Under the pieces are notes generated by a model, which worked only from the letters and a program-made list of their open reading frames with translations, ran no database searches and was not told where the DNA came from. This document shows, in pieces, positions 44,325 through 55,800 of a DNA stretch of 64,000 bases; positions within the stretch are counted from its first letter, which is position 1, and every line of letters starts with the position of its first letter. Both the position numbers and the translations under genes were made by a program. This DNA comes from Kitagawia praeruptora (Eukaryota; Streptophyta; Magnoliopsida; Apiales; Apiaceae): the NCBI GenBank assembly GCA_037693485.1, contig CM075346.1:55361001-55425000 (forward strand). The letters run 5' to 3'.

Positions 44325-47031
44325 TCAGTCTACTCAAGTAAGGATAGATAAGCATGCACACATTTTTATCTACACAGAAGTGGTGATGCAGGTTGGTGAA
44401 CATATAGTACACATAATAAATGGAATGCATGACATGCACAGACAGGATTTATGCTTATAAGAGAGTATGCAGCTGTAAAACATGAATTTTAATATATATG
44501 AATGTCTATATACTATATAAATATCTGTTTTTGCATGAATTTTCAAGACCAAATCCGGATAAGAGTGCATATAAGTGACAGCTTCAGTGTAAGAGTGTGC
44601 AACTCATGATGCAGTATGGTACATGTTATAGTGTTTTAATTAAATTCAGATGCTTTGACAAGTATGGATAGAAGGATTTTTCAGATTTTGTCAGGCATAT
44701 GTATCAAGACAACTATAATATACTCACAGAATATTACATTTAAGCACATAAAGTAACCTTGTAAAGATAGTATGACAGGGTTGACAATTTTGAGTATTCA
44801 TGAAAGGGGACAGATGGATGACTCTGTTTCAAAAGTTATCTCCTATAGACAAACTTGAAATCTCTAAAGTCCAGGTGAGGTCATTCTCATTTAATGCCAA
44901 GCTACCACTTTTAGTACTTATAAGAATATATTAATGACTCAAGGTTATATATATTACAAATGATTGATTGAAAGAGATATGCACATCAGACCACAATCTT
45001 TCCTTCATTTAAGATGCACAGATAATATATTGACCAAGTCACACACCATAAACAAGAATGTATCACAAAACAGGACACATACACCACTTTACAGAACATG
45101 GTATTGGATTAAACAAATAATAAAAATGCAGAGAATGAATCCTATTTTCTCTAAGTGGCCGTTGCACCCCAGTGTCCAGATACTAGGCCTCTCTAAGGGA
45201 GTCCTAGCCAAGGCTTTGGGTGAGGGCAAGTGTGTGAGTGTATGCATGACTGTATATACTAACTAGAATTGCAAGCCTAGTTAACACAGTTATAATATTA
45301 AAGATCCAGGTCACACATAGTTAGCACATTTCATTTTAGAGTCCACATTTATTACAGTTAATATTATACAGACCATAGATGGACACAGGAGAGAATCAAG
45401 ATAAGTTACATCAATTTCTCAAGTTACTCAGTTGACCAAGTCAAAGAACACATTCCAGAGATACAAACTGATTAACAGCCATATTATATCACATAACCTA
45501 CAAATATTATTAAATCCCAACTAGCACATATATTTGACTTAATCAAATTCCACATATTAAGTCTCACGTATTGTCATATCAAATTTACCAAGGTCAAGAT
45601 TTTTCCACTTTCGTAACTTCAAAAATCCAGAATATTGAACCATCACATATATATGTATATATATCAAATTTAAGCACGATCCAAATTATATCATATTTCT
45701 TCACAACTTCGAGAATCCAGCTGTATTAATACCCAGTTTGATATATGAATCAAAATGATTCAACCATATACACATTTATAAGGAAGAATCACATCATCAA
45801 CTACGATAGTTCAAGCAAGATAAACCATGTAATCACATAGATTTCACAGAGAACACGCAAACTTGAGAGTTTAACCGAAATTATACCTTTGCTCGAGGCC
45901 TCGTAGTCTTCTCGAGTACTTACCAGTCCTAAAGCTCTAAACTCGCACGAGTTTGAGTTGAGTCACCGAGTTGACTCACCGAGTCGCTCACTGAGTTACC
46001 CCGATTCCGTCAATTCAAGCCATTTCGAGGCTTGTTTTGATGCTCCTTAACCCAGTAAACACCTTACTTAGGTGTATAATCGTCGTTCCTGTACAAACCC
46101 TCAATATACGAGTTAGGTTTTTGAATGAATCGTAAATAAACTTTTAAATAAAGTGCTCGAGTGTATGTATAAAGTGTATATATGTATATATATCTGTCGA
46201 TTTTGAACCATAAATCGATATAAATTGAAATGATAACGACTTAATTATCAAAATCATTTCGATCTATCCTAACTCAGCTTTGATTCGTACAGATTATGAG
46301 ATTAATCGGTACAAAGGATGATAAATAAACTCGATTTAGTGTTTAGAAGCTTGAAATCGATCAAGAAATTAGGGTTTAGATCGAAGTTTTTGAGAAAGCG
46401 GCGAGAGAGACGAGAGAGATTGAAATTAGGGTTTGATAGAGAGTCTTACGCGGCTTGAACAGTATACACAAGAATAAGAATTGTGTGTATTGTTTCTATA
46501 TATATTTTGCAAATAAACGATCAGGATTAATCCATCCTTAAAATGAATGGTCCAGATTGTAGGGTTTTAGATATTGGGCTGGGTCAAGCTGAGTTGGGCT
46601 GGTCCAATTAATATGGACTGGGTCAAAATAATTTTGAAAATAGTATATATATGTATATAAATTTTCGAAAATATTTTTGGAAAATAATTATTATTATATA
46701 TATATATATGTATATCGATATATAATAATTTATTACGAATATATATCAGAAATTATACTAATGTGTTGATTCTTTGTATTTGAGATAAATATCATTCATT
46801 TAGTATCTCAGAAATATTTCCGAAATTAATTCCGATAAATATTTACTCGAATAGTTCTCGATAAAAACCCGATCGATAAAGTTTCATATGTTATCATTAT
46901 CGATGAATCTGAGTTTTTAGAGAAACAATTATCCCGAAAGATGTATAATTCGTGAGATGACTATAAATAATGATAAATTTTCTCACAAGAATATATAAAT
47001 ATTGATATTATTGATATATAAATATAAACCA
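44325..47031 (-). other. 2.7-kb spacer between C pol and ORF3
   Basis: No ORF over about 100 codons in sense. The pol-proximal part (about 45880-46507) looks like a plant gene 5' region (listed separately). The rest is AT-rich, with TA runs near 46697-46740 and 45650. Confidence 0.6.
45924..46507 (-). promoter_or_regulatory. Plant-gene-like promoter, leader and splice donor upstream of C ORF3
   Basis: On the minus strand: a TATATATA run (46495-46505), then a CT-rich leader with two AAACCCTAA telo-boxes (near 46430 and 46370) and CTCTCTCGTCTCTCTCGCCGC-like pyrimidine stretches. The consensus donor CTG|GTAAGT is at the exon edge 45924. This is the layout of a plant promoter and 5' UTR with a leader intron. 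It may drive ORF3 as a separate spliced mRNA, or be a captured host promoter. Confidence 0.4.
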
Positions 47032-50000
47032 TTATTTTGGAATTTCCAACATTCCTAAATCCAAACGGAGTTTAGTGAATCGTTCGGAATTCAATGGTTT
47101 CGTGAATATGTCTGCGAGATTGTACTCAGTTTCTATATGAGTCATTTTTATATCGCCTTTATTGACATGATCACGTAAGAAATGATGTCTCACATCTATA
47201 TGTTTAGATCTTGAATGTAACACGGGATTTTTGCTAAGATCAATAGCACTCGTGTTATCGCATAAGATTGAGATTACATCAAATTTAGTATTGTAGTCGG
47301 CTAATGTTTGCTTCATCCATAATATTTGAGCACAACATTTTGCGGCCGCTATATACTCCGCTTCCGTAGTGGAGATAGATACCGAATTTTGTTTCTTGGA
47401 AAACCAAGATACTAGGCATCCTCCCAAAAACTGACATGTACCACTTGTACTTTTTCTGTCGACCAAATGCCCGGCATAGTCCGAATCAGAAAAACATACT
47501 AAGTCGAATGGTACTCCTTTTGGATACCAAAGACCTACGTCAGTGGTTCCTTTTAAATATCTCAATATCCGTTTTACCGCGGATAAGTGAGATTCTTTTG
47601 GTGCTACTTGGAATCTAGCACACTTACCAACACTATATTGAATATCGGGACGACTTGCGGTAATATATAGCAAGCTACCAATCATGCCTCGATATTTCTT
47701 AGTGTCAACGGGTCTTCCGTTTGGATCTTCTGTTAATTTATCAGAAGTCGACATGGGAGTAGATATGGGTTTTGAATTTTCCATTTCAAATTTCTTTAGC
47801 ATTTCTTTACAATATTTCGATTGTGAAATATGTATGCCTTCATCCGATTGCCTTATTTGCAATCCTAAAAAGAAATTTAATTCACCCATCATACTCATTT
47901 CGAATTCTTTGCTCATATTTTGAGAGAATTCTTTACATAGTGCATCATTGGTTGAACCAAAGATGATGTCATCTACGTATATTTGTACAAGCAAGATATC
48001 ATCTTTTTCTTGTCTTGTAAATAAGGTTTTATCGGCCGTTCCCATTTTAAAGTTATTTTCTAATAGGAACTTGCACAACCTTTCATACCAAGCTCTTGGA
48101 GCTTGTTTCAAGCCGTATAGAGCTTTGTATAATTTGTATACATACTCCGGATGTGTGGCATCTTCAAAACCGGGAGGTTGTTTGACATAAACTTCTTCTT
48201 CTAATATCCCGTTTAAGAAGGCCGATTTGACATCCATTTGGTATACTTTGAAATCTTTATGACACGCGTATGCTAATAGCATTCGAATTGATTCGATTCG
48301 TGCTACGGGTGCATAAGTTTCATCAAAGTCTATTCCTTCCATTTGAGTATAGCCTTGAGCGACTAATCTCGCTTTATTTCTAACAACCGTTCCATTTTCA
48401 TCTAACTTGTTTCTAAATACCCATTTGGTTCCAATTATGGAAGTATCTTTGGGTTTTGGAACAAGTTCCCAAACTTTGCTACGAGTGAATTGTAATAATT
48501 CATCTTGCATAGCCGAGATCCAATCCTCGTCTAACAAAGCTTCTTTAGCGGTCTTAGGTTCTATTTGAGATAGAAAACTAAGATGATTCACAACGTTTTG
48601 TACTTGTGATCGCGTTTGAACTCCTTTATTTAAGTCTCCAAGAACATTATCTAGTGGATGACTTCTAATAATAGGAATTTCTTTTGGAAGTTCTACTTCC
48701 GTTTCGGCTAATTCTAATGGATTTCTTGGGATGGGAGTTCCAAGATCCATATTTTCGAATTGTCGAATAATATTTTCTACATCGTCTTGTTCAACTTTAT
48801 CGTTTTCAACAAGATCTTTATATTTTGATGGTGGTTTTCTTTCATCAAATGCAATATTCATAGATTCTTCCACCACAAGTGTTTTAAGATTGAATACTCG
48901 ATAGGCTTTGCTATTCGTGGAGTATCCAAGAAATATACCTTCATTTGATTTAGGATCAAATTTAGTAAGGTAGTCTTTCGAGTTTAATATGAAGCATTTG
49001 CAACCAAATACTCGAAAGTAACTTAACTTCGGTGTTTTGCCAAAATAAAGCTCGTAAGGAGTCTTTTGAGATATTGGTCGTAGCAAAACCCGATTAAGAA
49101 TACGACAAGAAGTTGACATTGCTTCGGCCCAAAAATATTTAGGTCGACAATATTCATTAAGCATAGTGCTTGCCATTTCTTGTAATGTTCTATTTTTCTT
49201 TTCTACAACTCCATTTGATTGTGGAGTGTATGGTGCGGAAAAATTATGTGTGATTCCATTTTCATCACAAAAGTTCGTAAAACTAGAATTCTCAAATTCT
49301 TTACCATGATCCGTCCGAATATAGACGATGGTACTATTTTGTTGATTTTGAATCTTTTTACATAGAGAAGAGAAAGATTCAAAAGCATCACTTTTTGATT
49401 TGAGGAATTCTGTCCACGTGAATCGTGAATAATCATCAACGATTACTAACGTGTATGAACAACCTCCGAGACTTTGTATTGGAACTGGACCAATAAGATC
49501 CATGTGTAAAAGCTCGAGAGGTCTAGAGGTTGATACCATGAATTTAGCTTTGTGAGATGCTCGAATTTGTTTTCCAATTTCGCAAGCTTCACAAGTATGA
49601 TCTTTTTGATAATTCAATTTTGGTATACCTCGTACATGCTCTTTAGTTGATATATTTTTGATCAACTTCATATTAGCATGTCCTAATCTTCGATGCCATA
49701 ACCAAGGGTCATCGTTTGTAGTGATTAGGCATATATTCTCATTCTTGCTCATGTCACATGTGTAGACATTTTTGTTTCGAGGGCAAGTGAGAATCAATTT
49801 CCAATCTTTATCCAAAATACAACAATGAGTAGTATAGAAAATTACCTTGTAATCATTGTCGCAAAGTTGACTTATCGAGAGAAGATTGTACTTTAGTCCC
49901 GTGACTAGTTGTACATTTGAAATCTTGAAGCGACTATTCCCGATGTCTCCGATGCCGACAATGATGCCTTTACTACTATCTCCAAATGTGACACTCCCCG

Positions 50001-50079
50001 CAGTGACCTTTTTAATGTTGTTCAATAGTGACTCATTACCGGTCATGTGTCTCGAGCAACCACTATCAAGGTACCACAT
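47032..50079 (-). CDS. pol: Element C pol polyprotein, 1,015 aa
   Basis: Uninterrupted. Protease LDSGCSRHMTG at residues 4-14. Integrase zinc site H129, H134, C163, C166; integrase D194 (MDLIGP), D257 (RTDHGKEF) and E293 (NGVVEKKNRT). Reverse transcriptase about 545-770 with D616 (QMDVKSAF) and YVDD 701-704. RNase H about 860-1000 with D865, E908 (TTEAEY) and D941 (CDNTSAI), ending 'IFTKPLNSERF'. All catalytic residues I can judge are present. The frame is open upstream of this ATG to 50103 (reading 'VCLAAKQD'), just after a TAG. It is in the same frame as gag, separated by TGA (50116) and TAG (50104), so pol needs readthrough, re-initiation or splicing. Confidence 0.96.
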   Translation of the reverse strand: MWYLDSGCSRHMTGNESLLNNIKKVTAGSVTFGDSSKGIIVGIGDIGNSRFKISNVQLVTGLKYNLLSISQLCDNDYKVIFYTTHCCILDKDWKLILTCPRNKNVYTCDMSKNENICLITTNDDPWLWHRRLGHANMKLIKNISTKEHVRGIPKLNYQKDHTCEACEIGKQIRASHKAKFMVSTSRPLELLHMDLIGPVPIQSLGGCSYTLVIVDDYSRFTWTEFLKSKSDAFESFSSLCKKIQNQQNSTIVYIRTDHGKEFENSSFTNFCDENGITHNFSAPYTPQSNGVVEKKNRTLQEMASTMLNEYCRPKYFWAEAMSTSCRILNRVLLRPISQKTPYELYFGKTPKLSYFRVFGCKCFILNSKDYLTKFDPKSNEGIFLGYSTNSKAYRVFNLKTLVVEESMNIAFDERKPPSKYKDLVENDKVEQDDVENIIRQFENMDLGTPIPRNPLELAETEVELPKEIPIIRSHPLDNVLGDLNKGVQTRSQVQNVVNHLSFLSQIEPKTAKEALLDEDWISAMQDELLQFTRSKVWELVPKPKDTSIIGTKWVFRNKLDENGTVVRNKARLVAQGYTQMEGIDFDETYAPVARIESIRMLLAYACHKDFKVYQMDVKSAFLNGILEEEVYVKQPPGFEDATHPEYVYKLYKALYGLKQAPRAWYERLCKFLLENNFKMGTADKTLFTRQEKDDILLVQIYVDDIIFGSTNDALCKEFSQNMSKEFEMSMMGELNFFLGLQIRQSDEGIHISQSKYCKEMLKKFEMENSKPISTPMSTSDKLTEDPNGRPVDTKKYRGMIGSLLYITASRPDIQYSVGKCARFQVAPKESHLSAVKRILRYLKGTTDVGLWYPKGVPFDLVCFSDSDYAGHLVDRKSTSGTCQFLGGCLVSWFSKKQNSVSISTTEAEYIAAAKCCAQILWMKQTLADYNTKFDVISILCDNTSAIDLSKNPVLHSRSKHIDVRHHFLRDHVNKGDIKMTHIETEYNLADIFTKPLNSERFTKLRLDLGMLEIPK

Positions 50080-50103
50080 GTCTTGTTTAGCGGCAAGACA
50101 AAC

Positions 50104-50120
50104 CTACAAAATAGATCAAT
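50104..50120 (-). promoter_or_regulatory. Splice-acceptor-like tract at the gag/pol boundary of C
   Basis: On the minus strand ATTGATCTATTTTGTAG precedes GTTTGTCTTGCC, the first open pol codons. It holds both the gag stop TGA and a TAG that ends exactly at the putative acceptor, as in element A. Function unproven. Confidence 0.4.
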
Positions 50121-52722
50121 TATATTTATAGGTACCCTTTTGTCTTGAGGGTCCTGGGGTTAGTCCATCATAAATAATATTCGATTTTGCATGATAAAAT
50201 CTAGGTATTGAATAATCATTGTTAGGCATATAGATATTTCTAGGTGCATGATGTCTAACATGATGTTGTGGATATCTAGCATTATCATAAAATCTAGAGT
50301 TAACACTATGCATATTATTTCTAGCATTTGCAAAGTAGGGAGCATTTTGAGGATAAAAATTACGAATGGGAGCATGTTGATTTCTAGATGCATACCTACT
50401 AGCATTGTTATAGTGCATTGTGTTTCTATTTTGAGACATAATAGGTTGTTGAAACCTTTGTTGCTTTTGACCATTATAAGCAACTTTGTTAAATGGTACT
50501 TGTTTTTCAACCTTCTTGTATGGTCTTGATCCTTTACGAATCCATACATGCTTCCCCTTAAATTCACCACTCTTGAATTTGCAATAGAGAACCGAATGTC
50601 CATCTTTGTTGCAATAAGTACATTTTAAGGGTTGTGGTTTAGGTGGGGCTATTATAGGTTGCACTCTTGGTTGAACAACTTCTCTAGGAGGAGCGTTTCT
50701 ATCATATCCTATACCTTCACGGTTATAGGAGACCTTTGAGTGTACCATTTTATCTAACATCTCATTGCCTTTAGTAAATCTTTGAACGACCGTTTCAAGA
50801 TTTTCTTTTTCATTTTGTAAGGCATTAATCTTGTTGTTAAAGAATCTTTCTTGATCCATAACTTGAGATATGAGCTTGAAATTTTCTTCTTTTAATCTTT
50901 GAGTTTCTTGTTGTAATTCTTTTTCTTTTAACTCAAAGATTTTTGATAGCTCATTCTCTTTTTCAAGATTGGTTTCATGAGATTGAGATGTTGCATTATT
51001 TCGAACCATTGATTCGTTTTGAATCTTTAAGTTCAAAAGATCAACATTAAGGTTACTAATGTTGTCATTGAGTTGCAACTTCTCATTTTCTAACTCTTCT
51101 ACTTGAAGTACTAATGCTACATTTTCTACTTCAAGATTGAGAGCGTTGTCTTTGAAGTTGTTTACTTCAATTTTTAAGAGATGATTTTGATCATTTAAAA
51201 ATGTCATTTCATTCTCGTTTTGAGTTTGTATATCCATCATCCGAGTGAACTCTTTACTTTGATTGTGATACAATTCTTCAAGTTTCATTTTCTCGGACCA
51301 TAGTAGATGGAATCTCTTATCAACATCCTTATATTTGTTGTTGATACCTACTACAAGCTCAATTAAATCATACTTACTCATATCAACTAGATTCAAATTA
51401 GATTCATCTAATTGCAATTTATTTGAGATGTAGTTGAGATTAGAACTTACCTCTTGATGAGAAGTGGAGGCTCCCGTTGAAGTAGCTTCATCCCCGATAG
51501 CCATTAAGCACAGGTTGACAACTTCTTCACTAGCTTCCGGAGCTTCTTCATCTTCACTTAAATTCCAACCGTTTTCCGCCACGAGAATTCTTCCTTTAGA
51601 GAGCTTAGGACATTCTCTTTTGAAGTGACCCGGTTGCTTACACTCGAAACACACTTCTTGTGTTTCCTCCGGAGTTTGTTCTTTATATTTTGGAGGAGTG
51701 TAAGGAGGATTATTATTGTTGTTGGCATTATTATAGGCATTTGTATTTTGAGTGCCTTTGCCTTTATTATAGCTCGTTGTTGGAAAATTACTTTTATAGT
51801 TAGGACTATAATTTTGGGAGTAATTAGGTCTTCCTTTAGAGTTAAAAACTCTTTGTTGATTATTCGATTTAAGGAAGCCTTTTCCGTATCTTTGAGCTTT
51901 GCTTTGTAGCACACGACGAAGTTGTCTCGTTAGTAAAGCAATTTCGCTTTCATCGAGATCTTGGAGTTCTTCGTTCAACTCCTCGTCATTTTCATTTTCA
52001 TCAATTAACATAGCTTTTAAAGCCATATTTTTCTTTTTGTCTTCCACTTTAGGAATGACCTTATCCGGAATATTGTCTTCTTCGTATGCACGAAGATTCC
52101 CGAATAAACTATCAATGTCATAATCATTTAGATTATGCATTTCTTTTATAGTTGTAACTTTAACCTTCCAACTAGGAGGTAAAGATTTAAGAACTCTTCG
52201 GTTCTTCTCATTTCGAGAATAACTCTTTCCGAGTTGAGATAATTCATCGATTATACGAGTAAATCTTGTTTCCATATCGATGATATTTTCTCCCTCTTGG
52301 AGTTTAAAGTTCTCGTATTCGTGGATTAAAGTATCCATTCGAGAATCTTTTATATCAACGGTTCCTTCGTAGGTAACCACTAATTTGTTCCACATTTCAT
52401 GTGCGGACTTGCAATTATTCACTCTTTTATATTCTTTTTCTGCAAGTGCACTTGTGAGAACCATTTCCGCTTTAGCGGCTATATTCATCATATTTTCCTC
52501 GGCGAGAGTGTATTCACTAACCTTCTTTTCAACAATGACACCATCAACTGTTTCGGTAGGAATAACAACTCCGTCTTCTATGGCCATCCACACTTTGACT
52601 CCTTGAGATCTAGCATAGATGCGAAACCTTGTTTTCCATGTTGCAAAGTTGGTGCCATCAAATAGAGGAGGGCGAGAGCTAGATAGGCCTTCACCGCAAC
52701 CGATGGTATTTAGATATGCCAT
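50116..52722 (-). CDS. gag: Element C gag, 868 aa with two zinc knuckles
   Basis: Starts at 52722 ('MAYLNTIGCGEGLSSS'). A longer version starting with TTG at 52800 would overlap the primer site and is rejected. The core (residues about 15-210: 'PPLFDGTNFATWKTRFRIYA', 'HEMWNKLVVTYEG') is the UBN2-type capsid region of copia gag. CCHC knuckle CFECKQPGHFKREC starts at residue 358; a long coiled coil runs about 480-660; a second knuckle CTYCNKDGHSVLYC starts at 701. The C-terminal 150 residues are basic and rich in Asn/Arg/Tyr. Two knuckles flanking a long coiled coil is a Sirevirus arrangement. Uninterrupted. Confidence 0.95.
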   Translation of the reverse strand: MAYLNTIGCGEGLSSSRPPLFDGTNFATWKTRFRIYARSQGVKVWMAIEDGVVIPTETVDGVIVEKKVSEYTLAEENMMNIAAKAEMVLTSALAEKEYKRVNNCKSAHEMWNKLVVTYEGTVDIKDSRMDTLIHEYENFKLQEGENIIDMETRFTRIIDELSQLGKSYSRNEKNRRVLKSLPPSWKVKVTTIKEMHNLNDYDIDSLFGNLRAYEEDNIPDKVIPKVEDKKKNMALKAMLIDENENDEELNEELQDLDESEIALLTRQLRRVLQSKAQRYGKGFLKSNNQQRVFNSKGRPNYSQNYSPNYKSNFPTTSYNKGKGTQNTNAYNNANNNNNPPYTPPKYKEQTPEETQEVCFECKQPGHFKRECPKLSKGRILVAENGWNLSEDEEAPEASEEVVNLCLMAIGDEATSTGASTSHQEVSSNLNYISNKLQLDESNLNLVDMSKYDLIELVVGINNKYKDVDKRFHLLWSEKMKLEELYHNQSKEFTRMMDIQTQNENEMTFLNDQNHLLKIEVNNFKDNALNLEVENVALVLQVEELENEKLQLNDNISNLNVDLLNLKIQNESMVRNNATSQSHETNLEKENELSKIFELKEKELQQETQRLKEENFKLISQVMDQERFFNNKINALQNEKENLETVVQRFTKGNEMLDKMVHSKVSYNREGIGYDRNAPPREVVQPRVQPIIAPPKPQPLKCTYCNKDGHSVLYCKFKSGEFKGKHVWIRKGSRPYKKVEKQVPFNKVAYNGQKQQRFQQPIMSQNRNTMHYNNASRYASRNQHAPIRNFYPQNAPYFANARNNMHSVNSRFYDNARYPQHHVRHHAPRNIYMPNNDYSIPRFYHAKSNIIYDGLTPGPSRQKGTYKYN

Positions 52723-52787
52723 GTAGGATCGCTTTTTGTTGTGCCTGTAAATCTGCAAATCACTCAACAAACACGTTAAAAAGTACC

Positions 52788-52799
52788 GCTCTGATGCCA
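52788..52799 (-). other. Primer binding site of element C
   Basis: TGGCATCAGAGC on the minus strand, two bases inside the 5' LTR. It differs at one base from TGGTATCAGAGC of A and B, so it pairs with initiator Met tRNA with one mismatch. Confidence 0.9.
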
Positions 52800-52801
52800 A
52801 T

Positions 52802-55800
52802 TGTTAGGTCCCGTAAGAGGGCTATATTAAGCTAGAAGGGGGGGGGTTGAATAGCTTAATTACCAATTTAAAAATTATTATGGCGTTTTTAAAATAATTT
52901 TCCCTTTTTAAAACTTTACCGAGTCGTTTATGCAGTTTATAAGTGCAGAAATAAAAGACAAGGAAAGAAAATACCACACAGGAGATTTTATCCTGGTTCG
53001 CGATGGCGCAACCCCTAATGGATTCGCTCACCCCTACTCCAGTCCCCGAGCTCCTCTCCGGACTCGAGATTTCTTCCACTATAAAGAGACTCCTTTATAG
53101 TAGGCGGAGAAGCCTTACACAACCTTACAAATATTTATCTTGATACGTAACTACCCGCTACTACCTCAAAATAAATGTAATACCCACAAGACTTGTCTTG
53201 GACCGTAACTCCCCGTTACTCCCTCAAAGTCGTTGTGAAACCTACACAACTTATCTTAGACAGCAACTCCCCGCTACTTCTTCAAAGTTGATGTAGAACC
53301 CTTGGTGTAGTCTTTGAATTCCTCGCTTTTGCCGGTCTTGGATCTTAGATGAAAGGTCTTGGGTCTTTCCTCTTCTTCACGGTACAAAGGCCACTAACTC
53401 CCCGCTAGTGCCTAGGACTTGGGTCTTAGAACGAGAATCACCTCACTTTAACTTCACCTCACTGCAAAACTTAGAAAACAATATCTACGAAACAAACCGT
53501 AATATAGAGAGGTTTTGGACTTAATATGTCCTAGGGTGAATATAATATTCTTACACGAATATTAATTATAATAAGTTCAATAAGCTTTTATATGCTTATG
53601 ACTTTAAGTGTATTCTTTTATTCGATATGACTTGTAGATCGAAGAATACTTTTGATACAATACTCCGTATAGTGAGATTTAAATATATCTCGGAGTTTAT
53701 AAATGTTGATTACTACCTTTAAGCTCGTAGGCTTATAAGATATATAATCGTATACTTTGGTTCGTCTTTTTGTAAAGATCGAAGTATTTTTACAACTACT
53801 TCTTTATTGAAAATACGTCTATTTTCGAAATAATATATAAATCAAGTCCTTGTAAACGCTTTATAGCTTAAGGATCTTTGATAAATAACTTCTCGTTCGA
53901 TATAGTCTTGGATTAGACTATTCGGATTTATATTTAAACGAGAGTTACAATATTACTTTAACAATTTGCACTTTAATATTAATTTGGCCGAATAAATAGA
54001 ACACACAAATATAACGCAACACAAATAAAACACCACACACAGATAAAACACACACGTGCAGAAAAGTAGCTCACTTTATCTATAGGATAAAATGAGGGCC
54101 GCTATTATGCGTTAAATTAGTGCGAAAAGGTAAAATCACTCACAAGTGTGAGGACAAGAAGAAAAAGTGCGTAAAATATATAAAAGGCTTGCGCCACGCT
54201 ATTACGCGTTAAGAATAATATCACTCACAAGTGTGAGGACGAGAATAAAAAATGCGGAAAGTAAAATCACTCAACAAGTGTGAGGACGAGAATAAAAAGT
54301 GCGGAAAATATATAAAAGGCTTGCGCCACGCTATTACGCGTTAAGATTAACACACACGTACGAGTAATTAAACACACCACACAACAATAAAATATTAATG
54401 GCCAAAGTAAGTGCGTTAAAGATTTAATTATGGCTTTGAGATTCTTTTCCCCCGGAACACTAAGGTGATAGAAGGGAATCAAATCAAGCTCGATGTGTAA
54501 TTTGACCGTCGTCAAATATAGATCCGATATAAGAGCTTAATAAAGAAGATAAGATGAAGGTACAGAGCTCTTATACGTATATAAAAATGGTCGGTTAAGA
54601 CTCGAATAATGAAGCTAAAAATTACCACTTTTGGAGATCGCCGGAAAAAGTTCGCCGGAAAAATTCGCCGGAGGTTCGGCCGGATTTTGGCTTATGGTCG
54701 AACTTGGGCAGCCCTTCGGGAGGCCGGATAGTAGTGGTAGAGGAGCTTGCTAGGTGGGAGAGAGCTTGGTTGAAGGAACTAAGCTTGTTGGAACAAAAAC
54801 CTTGGATATATTTAAGTATATATAAGAAAGAGAAGGTTTTTGAGATGATGTGGGTGTAGAGAGTGTTTGGATATATTGAGAGAGCTTCCACTTCTAAATT
54901 CCCAGCAATTATTTGGCTCTTTAGCTTTAAGAAAATGGTTGGGGGAAGGGGTTTATTTATAGGAGGAGTTGGGTGGAAGGAAGGGTTGAGATTGAAGGTA
55001 AAAGGAGTGGTTGAGATTAAAAGCACTTGGATTGATGAGGTGGAAAGTGGTATTGTGTTTCTTTGGAGTAGTTTTGTGTTTCTTCCAAGTGGTTTGTGGT
55101 AAAGTATCCCAGCTGTGTTTGGGCTCCTATTTAATGTATCGGACTCGTATCAATTAACGAATAAATACGTAACATATTTCGTTAATTAAATACCAAAAAA
55201 ATACGAAAATTCCCAATAAATAATTCTAAAATTATGGAACATTTAGGAATATCATAAAATGAAATTCTGGAAGTTTTTGTCAACTATGGTCAACGTTGAC
55301 TTTAGTCAACTGTGGTCAAACGTGGACCCACTGCCTCGATTTTCGTGCCCGGACCAAAATTCTCAGAAAATTACGAAACTTTTACCATGCATAGAAAATA
55401 ACATTTAAGTGACCCATGTCAAGTTTCAAGTCATTCTAGCAAGTGGAAGTATTTTATTTGGATTTAATACGATTAAATTAGGTTTCGGTTCCTAATAAAA
55501 TACGATTGATCTTTCTATGAAATAAAACCATCTTTTGACCAATTTTTTGACTTGAATAAATACTTAGAATATATTTCCTAATATATAAAATATATTGAGA
55601 GTGTAGGAAATATTTTTGAGTATTTAAAATAATTTTCTCCGAAAATGGAATAAATTTGAGATATGGGAGAAAAATTACTTTAAATATTTCTGGCACGAGA
55701 TAATAATGAGTATTAATATTCTACCACTGAATATTAATATTCTTGAGGATAAAAGTATTTTGAGAGCTAAGGCGGAATATTTTTGAATAAAAACTGATCG

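Noticed and set aside
50116..52800. 894-codon version of C gag starting at 52800
   Set aside because: The start would be TTG and the first 26 codons overlap the primer binding site. The ATG at 52722 gives the normal gag beginning.
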